A stretch of 64,000 bases of DNA from the NCBI GenBank assembly GCA_017999615.1, contig JAGNLM010000005.1, forward strand, positions 62,001 to 126,000, in the 5' to 3' direction. Origin of the DNA: Gammaproteobacteria bacterium (GTDB lineage: Bacteria > Pseudomonadota > Gammaproteobacteria > JAABTG01). Shown piece after piece: positions 53,201-61,763 of this stretch. Every line of letters starts with the position of its first letter. Within the stretch, counting starts at the first letter, position 1. The notes beneath the pieces are model-generated. The model searched no databases. It had not been told where the DNA came from and worked only from the letters and a program-made list of their open reading frames with translations. The translations under genes were made by a program, and so were the position numbers.

Positions 53201-53210
53201 CTCAGGTCAA
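53197..53210. promoter_or_regulatory. FNR/ANR-type box upstream of hemN
   Basis: TTGAC-TCAG-GTCAA (53197-53210) is a perfect palindrome close to the FNR consensus TTGAT-N4-ATCAA. Its centre is 43.5 bases before the hemN ATG; an FNR-activated start would lie 41.5 bases from the centre, at about 53245. Activation of hemN under low oxygen is the known use in related bacteria. The box overlaps the prmB stop codon. Confidence 0.7.
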
Positions 53211-53246
53211 ACCCCTGCCCAAGCCCCCTCCACTAGCCTTCCGCCC

Positions 53247-54653
53247 ATGTCCGAGTCCCAGCCGGTCCCGTCGGTCACCTTCGATCCGGATCTCATTCGG
53301 CGTTACGACCGGTCGGGCCCGCGGTACACCTCCTACCCCACCGCGGTCCAATTCCACTCCGGGTTCAAGGAAGAGAACTACCGGGCCTGGGCGCAGCAGA
53401 CCAATGAGGAGCCCATCCCGCGGCCGCTGTCGCTCTATTTCCATGTCCCGTTCTGCGACTCGGTCTGCTACTACTGCGGCTGCAACAAGATCGTCACCAA
53501 GAACCGCGCCCACGCGGTGCCCTACCTGGAGCGCCTGCACCGGGAGGTCGCGATGCAGGGCGCGCTCTTCGATCGCGATCGCCCCGTGGAGCAGCTCCAC
53601 TGGGGCGGGGGCACGCCCACCTTCCTCAGCACGGCGCAGATGGAGGAGTTGATGGCGGTCACCCGCCAGCACTTCAACCTGCGCGACGGTGACGAGGGGG
53701 AGTACTCCATCGAGATCGACCCGCGCGAGGCGGACGCGGGGACCATCGCGCTGCTGCGCCGGCTCGGCTTCAACCGCATGAGCCTCGGGGTCCAGGACTT
53801 CGACCCGCGGGTGCAGAAGGCCGTCAATCGCATCCAGACCTATGAGGAGACGATGGCGGTCCTCAACGCGGCGCGCGACGAGGGCTTCCGTTCCATCAGC
53901 GTCGACCTGATCTACGGGCTGCCCTTTCAGTCGGTGGGGAGCTTCAAGGGCACCCTCGACACCGTCATCGAGGCGAGCCCGGACCGCATCTCGGTCTTCA
54001 ATTACGCCCACCTCCCGGAGCTCTTCAAGACCCAGCGCCAGATCAACGCGAGCGAGCTGCCGTCGCCCGCTGAGAAGCTCGACATCCTCGCCATGTGCAT
54101 CGAGCGGCTGACCGCGGCCGGCTACGTCTTCATCGGCATGGACCACTTCGCCAAGCCGGACGACGAGCTGGCCGTGGCGCAACGCAGCCGCACGCTCTAC
54201 CGCAATTTCCAGGGGTACTCGACCCATGCGAACTGCGACCTGGTGGGTCTCGGCATCACCGCGATCGGGATGGTCGGTGAGTCCTACAGCCAGAACGTCA
54301 AGACCACCGAGGACTACTACGCCGCGATCGACGCCGGGCACCTGCCCATCCTGCGCGGGGTCGAGCTCACGCCCGACGACCGCCTGCGCCGGCGGGTGAT
54401 CACGGAGCTCATCTGCCATTACCGCCTGGACTTCGAGCAGATCGAGCGCGAGTACCCGGTGCGCTTCCAGGAGTACTTCGCCCCCGAGCTGCAGGACCTC
54501 AAGGGAATGGAGGCCGACGGGCTGCTGACGCTGGACGCCGAGGGGATCCGGGTCGGTCCGCGCGGCAAGCTCCTCATCCGGAACGTCTGCATGACCTTCG
54601 ACCGCTACCTGCGGGAGAAGGCGACGGTCCAGCGGTTCTCCAAGGTCATCTGA
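53247..54653 (+). CDS. hemN: Oxygen-independent coproporphyrinogen III oxidase
   Basis: Radical-SAM enzyme that decarboxylates coproporphyrinogen III during anaerobic heme synthesis. 468 residues. The N-terminal part has [11 protein letters not shown], the cluster motif is [10 protein letters not shown] (CxxxCxxC plus a further Cys), and [11 protein letters not shown] and [15 protein letters not shown] follow; the last two are family hallmarks. The C-terminal HemN domain is complete ([10 protein letters not shown]...). No ribosome-binding site precedes ATG 53247, and an FNR box lies just upstream. aroC follows after 16 bp. Confidence 0.96.
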   Translation: MSESQPVPSVTFDPDLIRRYDRSGPRYTSYPTAVQFHSGFKEENYRAWAQQTNEEPIPRPLSLYFHVPFCDSVCYYCGCNKIVTKNRAHAVPYLERLHREVAMQGALFDRDRPVEQLHWGGGTPTFLSTAQMEELMAVTRQHFNLRDGDEGEYSIEIDPREADAGTIALLRRLGFNRMSLGVQDFDPRVQKAVNRIQTYEETMAVLNAARDEGFRSISVDLIYGLPFQSVGSFKGTLDTVIEASPDRISVFNYAHLPELFKTQRQINASELPSPAEKLDILAMCIERLTAAGYVFIGMDHFAKPDDELAVAQRSRTLYRNFQGYSTHANCDLVGLGITAIGMVGESYSQNVKTTEDYYAAIDAGHLPILRGVELTPDDRLRRRVITELICHYRLDFEQIEREYPVRFQEYFAPELQDLKGMEADGLLTLDAEGIRVGPRGKLLIRNVCMTFDRYLREKATVQRFSKVI

Positions 54654-54669
54654 CCCTCGCGAGCCTGCG

Positions 54670-55782
54670 ATGTCCGGGAACACCATCGGCAGGCTTTTCA
54701 CCGTCACCACCTTCGGCGAGAGCCACGGCCCCGCCATCGGCGCCATCGTGGACGGCTGCCCGCCGGGGCTCGAGCTCGGCGAGGCGGACCTGCAGCAGGA
54801 CCTGGACCGCCGACGCCCGGGAAAGAGCCGCTACACGACCCAGCGCCGGGAGCCCGACGAGGTGCGGATCCTCTCCGGTGTCTTCGAGGGGCGGACCACG
54901 GGCACGCCCATCGGACTGCTCATCGAGAACGTCGACCAGCGCTCCCGGGACTACGGGGAGATCGCCGAGCTGTTCCGCCCCGGCCACGCCGATTACACCT
55001 ATCAACAGAAGTACGGCCTGCGGGACCATCGGGGCGGCGGACGCGCGTCCGCGCGGGAGACGGCTGCGCGGGTGGCGGCCGGGGCGATCGCGAAGAAATA
55101 CCTCCGGGAGCGGCTTGGCGTGAGCGTGCGCGGCTACGTCGCCCAGTTGGGCCCCATCCAAGCCGAGCGCCTCGACTGGGAGGCGGTGGAGGAGAATCCC
55201 TTCTTCTTTCCGGACGCCGGCAAGGTGGCGGAGCTGGAGTCCTACATGGACGCCCTGCGCAAGGAGGGCGACTCGGTGGGCGCCCGGGTGACGGTGGTGG
55301 CCGCTGGAGTCCCGCCGGGACTCGGGGAGCCCGTGTTCGATCGGCTGGACGCCGACTTGGCCCACGCGCTGATGGGCATCAACGCGGTGAAGGGGGTCGA
55401 GATCGGTGCGGGCTTCGCGAGTGTCGAGCAGAAGGGCTCGCGGCACCGCGACCCCATCACGCCCGGGGGGTTCCTGTCCAACCGCGCCGGAGGGGTTCTC
55501 GGCGGGATCTCCTCGGGTCAGGACATCGTCGCCAGCATCGCCCTGAAGCCCACCTCGAGCATCCGGCTCCCGGAACGCACCGTGAACCTGCGCGGGGAGC
55601 CTGCCGAGGTGGTGGTCCGCGGCCGCCACGACCCTTGCGTCGGGATCCGCGCGACGCCGATCGCCGAGGCGATGGTGGCCATCGTCCTGATGGACCACTG
55701 GCTGCGGCACCGGGGCCAGAACGGGGACGTGCGCTCGCCGACGCCCGTCATTCCCGCCCGGGGCGAGCCGCCCGCCGGCTGA
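54670..55782 (+). CDS. aroC: Chorismate synthase
   Basis: Last step of the shikimate pathway: FMN-dependent anti-elimination of phosphate from EPSP. 370 residues. Conserved segments are [19 protein letters not shown] (landmark), [18 protein letters not shown] (landmark), [25 protein letters not shown] and [20 protein letters not shown], which hold the FMN-binding and basic substrate residues. It follows hemN and converges on a minus-strand gene of unknown function with 27 bp between stops. Confidence 0.97.
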   Translation: MSGNTIGRLFTVTTFGESHGPAIGAIVDGCPPGLELGEADLQQDLDRRRPGKSRYTTQRREPDEVRILSGVFEGRTTGTPIGLLIENVDQRSRDYGEIAELFRPGHADYTYQQKYGLRDHRGGGRASARETAARVAAGAIAKKYLRERLGVSVRGYVAQLGPIQAERLDWEAVEENPFFFPDAGKVAELESYMDALRKEGDSVGARVTVVAAGVPPGLGEPVFDRLDADLAHALMGINAVKGVEIGAGFASVEQKGSRHRDPITPGGFLSNRAGGVLGGISSGQDIVASIALKPTSSIRLPERTVNLRGEPAEVVVRGRHDPCVGIRATPIAEAMVAIVLMDHWLRHRGQNGDVRSPTPVIPARGEPPAG

Positions 55783-55785
55783 CCG

Positions 55786-55815
55786 CGCTTCGCCTCGGCC
55801 CGCTTCGCCTCAGCC
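55786..55815. repeat. 15-bp direct tandem duplication at the aroC end
   Basis: Positions 55786-55800 and 55801-55815 are two adjacent copies of CGCTTCGCCTC(G/A)GCC with one mismatch. The second copy contains the stop codon of the minus-strand coiled-coil gene. Probably a small slippage duplication. Confidence 0.8.
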
Positions 55816-57039
55816 CGAGCCCCGCAGGCGCAGGGTCAGGCGCTCGACCTCGCGGCGCATGGCGAGGTTCTCGAAGGCCCTCGGTGGCTGGACCTGCACC
55901 TGGCGCAGGGTCTCCACCAGGCGCCGCGCCGAGGCCATCATGCCGACCAGCTCGCCGGAGACCTTCACCGTCTCGTAGGTGTTCGTCGCGACGGCGATGT
56001 CGTGTGCCAGGCGCTCGCGCGCGCCCACCAGCTGACGGCGCTGGTCGAGGAGGTACGAGCGGTAGGCCGTCGCGGCCCGCACGGTGAGCTGCTGTGCCTC
56101 CAGGTTGGCCGCGAGTGTCGTCGCGTGCTCCCCGAGGCGGCGCTTGAGCGCACGGGTCTCGCGCATCAGCTCGAGGGTGCGCTCCACGACCGCCTCGATC
56201 GCGCGCACGTAGCGCGTGTCCAGGGCCTCGACCAGCTGCCCGTGCAAGCGGTCCAGGGCGCGCAGGAGCAGGCTGTACATGCCGTAGTACCGGCGTGCGG
56301 ACTCGATGTCCTCGTGGCTCTCGCCGACCAGGCGCTCGAGCTGACCGGTGATCTGGCGCACGTTGTCGAAGGCGAGCGCCATGCCGACCAGGTCGTCGCC
56401 CACCACGGTCGTGAGCAGGACGTCCAGGGCCGGCCCGTCGAGCGTCAGGCCGAGCTCCCGCAGCTCCCGGGCGAAACCCTCCCTCTCCTCGGCCAGTGCG
56501 TCCTCGGCCGCCTGGATCCGGCGCTCGAGGCCCCGCGCCTCCGCCTCGTAGCGCGAGGCGGTGCGGCGCCAGAGGGAGCGCTCCGGGGCGCTGATCCGCT
56601 GCTGACGGCACTCTGCCAGGCGGGTCCGGTACCAGCGGGTGGTGAGCTCCAGCTCCCGCACGCGTTCCCGGTGCCCGAGCCCCCCTCCGCCAGCCAGCAG
56701 GCTCGCGGCCTGGTCGAGCAGGGCGTCCGCCGCCCCCGGGCCGGGGGTGCCTGGCAGCGCCCGTGCCGGTGCGGCAAACGGCTTGCGCCGCCCCCGGTCG
56801 TGCTGCCCGAGGGCCCGCTCCAGGCGCGGCAGCAGCGCGTCCCAGAGGCCCGCGAAGTCCAGGCGCTCCCGGTCGGGCAGGCCCAGTCTCTTGCGGAGCC
56901 CCGCCCAGGAGCCCGCCAGCGCCACGCGGGGGAGACTGGGCGGCCCGGCACCCTCGGGCCGCGTGCGCGCCAGCGCCCGCACCCCGCGGTCGCAGAGGGG
57001 CAGGTCCGGGCACAGGGAGGCGGGGAGAAGCGTGCGCAA
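55810..57039 (-). CDS. Uncharacterised helical/coiled-coil protein
   Basis: 409 residues; I recognise no family. No signal peptide or transmembrane segment is obvious. From about residue 105 to the end it is almost entirely charged helix, with long stretches of heptad-like Leu, Arg and Glu (for example RELELTTRWYRTRLAECRQQ, and RRQLVGARERLAHDIAVAT), suggesting a coiled-coil, elongated cytoplasmic protein. The first about 100 residues are Pro/Arg-rich. The best start is a rare TTG at 57039; an in-frame GTG a little downstream is possible. It lies 31 bp after the degenerate histidine-kinase gene and is probably co-expressed with it. Confidence 0.7.
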   Translation of the reverse strand: MRTLLPASLCPDLPLCDRGVRALARTRPEGAGPPSLPRVALAGSWAGLRKRLGLPDRERLDFAGLWDALLPRLERALGQHDRGRRKPFAAPARALPGTPGPGAADALLDQAASLLAGGGGLGHRERVRELELTTRWYRTRLAECRQQRISAPERSLWRRTASRYEAEARGLERRIQAAEDALAEEREGFARELRELGLTLDGPALDVLLTTVVGDDLVGMALAFDNVRQITGQLERLVGESHEDIESARRYYGMYSLLLRALDRLHGQLVEALDTRYVRAIEAVVERTLELMRETRALKRRLGEHATTLAANLEAQQLTVRAATAYRSYLLDQRRQLVGARERLAHDIAVATNTYETVKVSGELVGMMASARRLVETLRQVQVQPPRAFENLAMRREVERLTLRLRGSG

Positions 57040-57070
57040 GGTTCCAGGCTCCGGTGGTCAGGAATTCAAT

Positions 57071-58180
57071 CTACGGCCCGAATGGCCCCTGGTTCAAGGT
57101 TGGCGCCCGGGGCAGGGTGAACCCGTAGCTCGTCGGCAGCCCCGGGGCGAGGGTGACCGCGAGCTCCCCCCCGTGCAGTTCGGCGATGCGCCTCGCGATG
57201 GCGATGTCCAACCCCTCGCCCGTCGCCGCATCGGTCCCCTTCGCCTGCGGGACGGACGGGGGCGCGTACAGGCTCTCGCTCGCCAGGTCGGCCTCGACCT
57301 GGCGGACTTGAGCGCGCACCCCCTCGGGCGCGTCCTGGAGTACGACCCGCACGCGGGTCCCCGCGGGGCAGTGGCGCAGGCAGTAGTCGAGCAGCCGCGA
57401 CAGCCCCTCGGCCACCAAGTCGTGGTCGGCGTCGACCATCGGCAGATCCGCCTGCGCGCGCACCTCGAGGTCCACCCCGAGCCGCGCCGCCTGGGGCCGC
57501 AACCTCTGGACGATGCCCTGCGCCAGCGTGTCGAGCTCGAACGCCTGGGCGCGGGTCTCCATCCCGGGGGTGTGGAGCCTCGCGAGCACCTCGGCGCCCG
57601 CGGCCAGGCGCATGACCTGCTCGATGTTCTGGACCGCGGCGTCCAGGACCGCCTGCCGCGCGTGGGGGGCCAGGGGGGCGTGGGGTCGGGACAGTTCACC
57701 CAGGCCCGCCTGAAGGGCCATCAGCGGGGGGTGGATCTCCCTGGACACGTGCAGCAGCGTCGCCTGCATCCGGGCCAGTGCGCTGCCCTCGCCCGCATCA
57801 CGCCAGAAGCGCTCGACCATCTCCCGGCAGGCCCGCTCGATGCTAAATACCTCCGCGCTCACCGGCGCGGGGGACGGGGGTGGCGGGCGGCGATACCCGC
57901 CCTGGCGGACCTCGGCCATCGAGCGGGACAGGGCGCGCAGGGGCCGGGTCAGGAGCCACGTGGCGAGGAGGGACAGCGCGAGCGCCACGCCGAGGGTGAC
58001 CAGCAGGGCAGCCCGCGAGGGTGGGGAGGCGGGTAGGGCCACGAGGGCCGCGAGGAGCCCAAAGAGCGCCAGGGAGAGCGCGGCGAGCTGGCCGTAGACC
58101 GAGCCGAGCAGCCCCTGGATCCTGCGGCAGGGACAGCGCCAGCGCCGCCCCTGCGTGCCCCGCCTCGCCCTCTGGTGCAC
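57071..58180 (-). CDS. Sensor histidine kinase-like protein with degenerate active site
   Basis: 369 residues laid out as a membrane histidine kinase: two adjacent hydrophobic helices (about 28-50 and 57-77) with almost no periplasmic loop, a HAMP-like linker (about 78-100), a dimerisation region and a GHKL-like domain. The H-box reads LLHVSREIHPPL where kinases have SHE(L/I)R(T/S)PL, so the phospho-acceptor His is Arg147. The ATP-binding N-box lacks the key Asn (LLDYCLRHCP), and the G-box is altered to GEGLDIAIARRIAELHGG. It is probably a pseudokinase, acting as an adaptor or sensor. GTG 58180. It lies between a YgbA-like gene and a coiled-coil gene, both on the same strand. Confidence 0.78.
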   Translation of the reverse strand: MHQRARRGTQGRRWRCPCRRIQGLLGSVYGQLAALSLALFGLLAALVALPASPPSRAALLVTLGVALALSLLATWLLTRPLRALSRSMAEVRQGGYRRPPPPSPAPVSAEVFSIERACREMVERFWRDAGEGSALARMQATLLHVSREIHPPLMALQAGLGELSRPHAPLAPHARQAVLDAAVQNIEQVMRLAAGAEVLARLHTPGMETRAQAFELDTLAQGIVQRLRPQAARLGVDLEVRAQADLPMVDADHDLVAEGLSRLLDYCLRHCPAGTRVRVVLQDAPEGVRAQVRQVEADLASESLYAPPSVPQAKGTDAATGEGLDIAIARRIAELHGGELAVTLAPGLPTSYGFTLPRAPTLNQGPFGP

Positions 58181-58276
58181 TGCCTCCTCCGCTCTCGGAC
58201 GCCCCTCGATGAGAGCCCTTCCCTGGGGGTCGGCGTCCCCGGACGCCAGGGTCCTCCGCTGGTAAAGACTAGTTTA

Positions 58277-58312
58277 GATTAGCTGGATTAGCTGGATTAG
58301 CTGGATTAGCTG
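58277..58312. repeat. 9-bp tandem repeat (GATTAGCTG)4
   Basis: Four perfect copies of GATTAGCTG occupy 58277-58312. The last copy carries the TAA stop of the minus-strand YgbA-like gene (58306-58308), and the others lie between it and the pseudokinase gene. The repeat is much more AT-rich than its surroundings. In the other two minus-strand frames it has no stop and would encode Pro-Ala-Asn or Leu-Ile-Gln repeats. Confidence 0.9.
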
Positions 58313-58704
58313 GGCCGTGGCGGCCGTTTGCGGGGCCATTCCGGAACGGGGCGCAAGCCATCGAAGAGGTGCCGCAGGGCAAGCCAGGGGTGGCGCAAGA
58401 GCATCCGCGGCCCCGCGTAGCGCATGACCTCGCGCACGCGGTCGCGCATCGCGGGGGCGTAACAGTGCACCGGGCAGCGGTTGCAGGTCGGCTTGTCCGC
58501 GCCGAACGGGCAATGCTGGAGCCGCTTGCCCGCATAGGCCACCAGGCTCTCGCAGTCGGCACAGAGCCCCCGGGATTGCCCGTGGTGGTCGTGGCAGTAC
58601 ACTTGAGCCATGGCGGCGATGGTCCTGAGCTCGCGCGCCAGACGCGGCGAACGGTAAGGAGGCCCCTGCGCGTGGAAAACTTTCGGCTGGTCCTGCCCGA
58701 GCAT
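58306..58704 (-). CDS. Nitrous oxide-stimulated promoter family protein (YgbA_NO)
   Basis: Small cysteine-rich cytoplasmic protein (132 residues) of the YgbA_NO family; E. coli ygbA belongs to the NsrR nitric-oxide regulon. Recognisable core: LARELRTIAAMAQVYCHDHHG, GLCADCESLVAYAGKRLQHC, then PFGADKPTCNRCPVHCY, giving paired Cys that could bind a metal or Fe-S cluster, and MRYAGPRMLLRHPWLALRHL (landmark). ATG 58704 is chosen because the conserved LARELRTI segment must be included; the next ATG, 58611, would drop it. This makes it overlap the divergent thioesterase start by 33 bases. The C-terminal codons run into a 9-bp repeat. Confidence 0.78.
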   Translation of the reverse strand: MLGQDQPKVFHAQGPPYRSPRLARELRTIAAMAQVYCHDHHGQSRGLCADCESLVAYAGKRLQHCPFGADKPTCNRCPVHCYAPAMRDRVREVMRYAGPRMLLRHPWLALRHLFDGLRPVPEWPRKRPPRPS

Positions 58705-59028
58705 CTGAATCACTTCGGCTACCTGTTCGGCGGGCACATGTTGCTCTGGGTGGACGAGATCTCCTGGATCGCGGCCAGCCTCGACTACCCGGGCTGCCGC
58801 TTCGTGACCATCGGCATGGACCGGGTGGAGTTCCGGCGGCCGGTGCGCGAGGGCGCCATCCTGCGCTTCGCGGTCGAGCGGGCATCGGTGGGCCGCACCT
58901 CGGTGCAATATACCGTCAACGTGTTCTCCGACGACATCGCGAGTGGCCGGGAAGAGCGGGTGTTCTCCACCCACGTCACCTTCGTCCGCCTGGACGAGGA
59001 GGGTCACAAGACGCTGTTGCCTGGCTGA
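58672..59028 (+). CDS. Acyl-CoA thioesterase (hotdog fold)
   Basis: Cytoplasmic acyl-CoA hydrolase of the YciA/BFIT type, 118 residues, a single hotdog domain. The start is VENFRLVLPEHLNHFGYLFGGHML, with the N-terminal Asn-His and the GG of the thioesterase helix; WVDEISWIAASLDYPGC and VTIGMDRVEFRRPVREG follow. GTG 58672 has AAGGAGG about nine bases upstream. Substrate chain length cannot be read from sequence. It is a lone plus-strand gene between two minus-strand groups. Confidence 0.85.
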   Translation: MENFRLVLPEHLNHFGYLFGGHMLLWVDEISWIAASLDYPGCRFVTIGMDRVEFRRPVREGAILRFAVERASVGRTSVQYTVNVFSDDIASGREERVFSTHVTFVRLDEEGHKTLLPG

Positions 59029-59097
59029 CCGGGGGCGAGGGCCGGGGAGGGCTCCAGTGCAGCCCGGCGAGCCCTGCGGCCACCCGCACCGCCCGGA

Positions 59098-60474
59098 CTA
59101 GGGGTCTTCGACCGCAGCGGGCGAAGGCAGGTGGACTCGCGCCTCGAGGCCCCCCGCAGGGCGGTTGGTGAGCTCCAGGCGGCCGCCGTACGCGGATTCC
59201 ACGATGTCCCGGACGACCGCCAGCCCGATCCCCTGGCCGGGTGTGCCGGGGTCGGCGCGGACCCCGCGGGTCGCGATCCGGGGCAGTTCCCCGGCCGGGA
59301 TCCCGGGACCGTCGTCCTCGACCGTGAGCTCCGTGCCGTCCGGCGGGCTCACCCGGGCGCTCACCCGCACGCGGCCCCGGGCCCACTTGGCAGCGTTGTC
59401 GAGGAGGTTGCCCAACACCTCCATCAGGTCACCCTCGTCGCCCGCGAGCCGCAGGTCCTCCGGTACCTCCACCTGGAAGCTCAGCGCACGCCCGGCGTGC
59501 ACCTTGGCCACCGAGGCGGCGACCCGCCGCACCAGGGGGGCCAGGGCGACGGAGGCGGTGAGCGGAGCCCGGCCCGTCGCTGCAGCCCGCCGCAGCTGGT
59601 AGTCCACCACCGTGGCCATCCGCTCCACCTGGTCGTGGACGCTCGCCCGGAGCTCGGGCGGCGGGGCCTCCCTCTCCAGGGCCCCCTGGAGCAGGGCCAG
59701 CGGCGTCTTCAGGCTGTGCGCCAGGTCGGCGAGGGCGTTCCGGTGTCGCTCGAGCTGGGATCGCCCGTGGGCGAGGAGGGCGTTCAGGCGGTCGGTGAGG
59801 GGGCGGAGCTCCCCCGGGTAGTGCCCGCTCAGGCCCTCCTGGCGCCCCGCCTCCACGGCGGCCACTTCGTGCACCACCCGCCGCAGGGGCGCGAGCCCCC
59901 AGCGCAGCACCAGCCCTTGCACGGCGAGCAGGCCGAGGCCGGCAGCGGCGAGCCAGCCCCACAGGCTCTGCCGGAAGCGGGCCACCTCGGCCTCCAGGGT
60001 GGCGCGGCTCTCCGCGACGCGGAAGGTGTAGCGCTCGTCGCGACCCGGCGCGAGCTCCCACACCACGCCGAGGGAGAGGGTGAGGAGGGCCGCCCCGTCC
60101 GAGCTCACGGTCTCCCGCAGCTCCGGATGCCCGGGCGGCGGCGGGGCGGGGAAGGGGACATCGAGTCCGAGGGCCGACCAGGAGCGCCAGAGCACCTCGC
60201 CTTCGCCGTCCACCACTTCGGCGTAGAGTCCGGAGCCGGGGGTCGCGAGCCGCGCGTCCGGGAGCACCTCGGGCACACTCAGGCCCAGCTCGGCGTCCAG
60301 GTCGGCCACCCCGAGCAGGAGGTACAGCTCGGCCTGCAAGCGGTCCCGTGCCGCGGCCTCGGCGCTCTGGCGAAAGCCGCGGTCGAGCGCGGCGCCGGTC
60401 AGTCCGAGGAAGGCGGTCAGCACGACCCCCGCCGCGACGAGGAGGCGGGTGTGCAGGGAGAGGGGCCGCCTCAC
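59098..60474 (-). CDS. PhoQ-like sensor histidine kinase
   Basis: Membrane sensor kinase, 458 residues. Transmembrane helix 1 (about 8-30), a periplasmic sensor domain of about 150 residues, transmembrane helix 2 (about 183-203), HAMP (about 205-255), then the DHp H-box DLAHSLKTPLALLQGAL, very close to PhoQ's. The ATPase domain is intact: N-box LGNLLDNAAKWARG, G1 DDGPGIP, G2 GQGIGLAVVRDIVE. The GTG at 60474 overlaps the response regulator stop as GTGA, so the pair is co-translated. It probably senses an envelope condition such as divalent cations or peptides (inference from the PhoQ likeness and the adjacent PepSY and glycine-zipper genes). Confidence 0.9.
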   Translation of the reverse strand: MRRPLSLHTRLLVAAGVVLTAFLGLTGAALDRGFRQSAEAAARDRLQAELYLLLGVADLDAELGLSVPEVLPDARLATPGSGLYAEVVDGEGEVLWRSWSALGLDVPFPAPPPPGHPELRETVSSDGAALLTLSLGVVWELAPGRDERYTFRVAESRATLEAEVARFRQSLWGWLAAAGLGLLAVQGLVLRWGLAPLRRVVHEVAAVEAGRQEGLSGHYPGELRPLTDRLNALLAHGRSQLERHRNALADLAHSLKTPLALLQGALEREAPPPELRASVHDQVERMATVVDYQLRRAAATGRAPLTASVALAPLVRRVAASVAKVHAGRALSFQVEVPEDLRLAGDEGDLMEVLGNLLDNAAKWARGRVRVSARVSPPDGTELTVEDDGPGIPAGELPRIATRGVRADPGTPGQGIGLAVVRDIVESAYGGRLELTNRPAGGLEARVHLPSPAAVEDP

Positions 60475-61181
60475 ACGCCCTCCGGAGCCCGGGCGGGAGG
60501 CGGGAGAGCGCTCTCGCACCGGAACCGGTATCCCCTCCCGCGCAGGGTCTCGATGGGGTCGAGCGCCCCTTCGGGGTCGAGCTTCCGCCGCAACCGGCCC
60601 ACCAGCACCTCGAGGACGTTGCTGTCGCGGTCGGCGTCCTCGTCGTAGAGGTGCTCGGTCAGCGCGGTCTTGGAGACCAACTCGCCCGCGTGCAGCATCA
60701 GGTAGTGGAGCAGCCGGTACTCGAACGCGGTGAGGGCCACGAGTTGGCCGGAGACGGTGAGGGCCTGCGCGGCGGTGTCCAGGGCGACCGGGCCGCAGTT
60801 CAGCACGGGGCTCGCCCAGCCGGCGGAGCGGCGCAGGAGCGCCGCGAGGCGGGCCAGGAGCTCCTCCATCTGGAACGGCTTGACCAGATAGTCGTCCGCG
60901 CCGGCCTCGAGTCCCTCCACCTTGTCCTGCCAGCGGCCGCGCGCGGTGAGGATGAGGACGGGAAAACGCAGGTCGCCCCGGCGCCACCCTCGGATCAGGT
61001 CGAGACCCGAGCCGTCGGGGAGTCCGAGGTCCACCACGGCCACGTCGACGAGGTACTCACTGGCGAAGAACTGGGCGTCGCGGGCGGTTCCAGCGGCGTC
61101 CACGGCGTAGCCGGCCCCACGCAGGCGCCCCGCCAACTGGTTGCGCAGTCCGGCCTCGTCCTCGACCACGAGTGCGCGCAT
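60471..61181 (-). CDS. PhoP-like OmpR-family response regulator
   Basis: 236 residues. The receiver domain starts MRALVVEDEAGLRNQLAGRL with the acidic pair (Glu8, Asp9), the phospho-acceptor Asp is in VAVVDLGLPDGSGLDLI (about residue 52), the Thr in ILTAR and the Lys in LVKPFQM. The C-terminal winged helix has LTAFEYRLLHYLMLHAGELV and GRLRRKLDP, then TLRGRGYRF. It regulates DNA in partnership with the following kinase. It lies 83 bp after a PepSY-domain gene in the same direction. Confidence 0.93.
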   Translation of the reverse strand: MRALVVEDEAGLRNQLAGRLRGAGYAVDAAGTARDAQFFASEYLVDVAVVDLGLPDGSGLDLIRGWRRGDLRFPVLILTARGRWQDKVEGLEAGADDYLVKPFQMEELLARLAALLRRSAGWASPVLNCGPVALDTAAQALTVSGQLVALTAFEYRLLHYLMLHAGELVSKTALTEHLYDEDADRDSNVLEVLVGRLRRKLDPEGALDPIETLRGRGYRFRCESALPPPARAPEGV

Positions 61182-61264
61182 GGGGAGCGTGCGGTCCGCT
61201 CGCCGTCAGCGCCTGGCCGGCGGGGCCGACGGGCCTGGGGAGAAACGCGGCGGTGGCCTTCGCG

Positions 61265-61693
61265 TCACTCGACCACCTCACCGGTCCGGGCGTCGATCCG
61301 GAGCACCCGGACGCGCCCCCCCTCGGTGATTACCTTGACCCGGTACTCCGGGGCCTCACCCCCGATGCCGAGCACGCGCCCGCCGCTCGCCCGCCCGGCT
61401 GCCCTGGCTGCCTGGTCGGGGCCGACGTCCCCCGACTGCTGGCGCGGCGGAGGTCGGCCGGAAAACGTCCGCCCCGACGGGTAGCCACGGGACTCGGCGG
61501 GCGGCGTCTCCCAGCGCGTGCGCGGCGGGGGCTGGTCCCCGCGGTCGCGGCCGGGCGGGCGGGCGGGCATTTCGCCGCCGCGGTCACGCCCGGGTGGTGT
61601 GAAGCGTGGGTCGGGCTCGGGAGGGCGCGCGCTCACGTCCCCCGAGGCCAGGGCGAGGGCCAGGGCGAACAGGGCGGGGAGGGCAGGGAGCAT
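61265..61693 (-). CDS. Secreted PepSY-domain protein
   Basis: 142 residues. A short signal peptide (1 to about 22: LPALPALFALALALASGDVSA) is followed by a Pro/Arg/Gly-rich, probably disordered region (about 23-90) and a small PepSY-like beta domain at the end: GRVLGIGGEAPEYRVKVI, then GRVRVLRIDARTGEVVE. Such proteins sit next to PhoP/PhoQ-type systems in many proteobacteria and may modulate the sensor. It is the gene before the response regulator and probably in the same transcript. Confidence 0.78.
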   Translation of the reverse strand: MLPALPALFALALALASGDVSARPPEPDPRFTPPGRDRGGEMPARPPGRDRGDQPPPRTRWETPPAESRGYPSGRTFSGRPPPRQQSGDVGPDQAARAAGRASGGRVLGIGGEAPEYRVKVITEGGRVRVLRIDARTGEVVE

Positions 61694-61763
61694 GGCCGCG
61701 TCGATTCAGGGTGGAGCCCCCGGAGGGGTCGTTCTGCCGGCCGGGGGCCCCCCCGAGCCTGGC

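Noticed and set aside
58705-59007. Longer version of the YgbA-like protein starting near 59007
   Set aside because: The extra part is antisense to the thioesterase coding sequence and not like the family.
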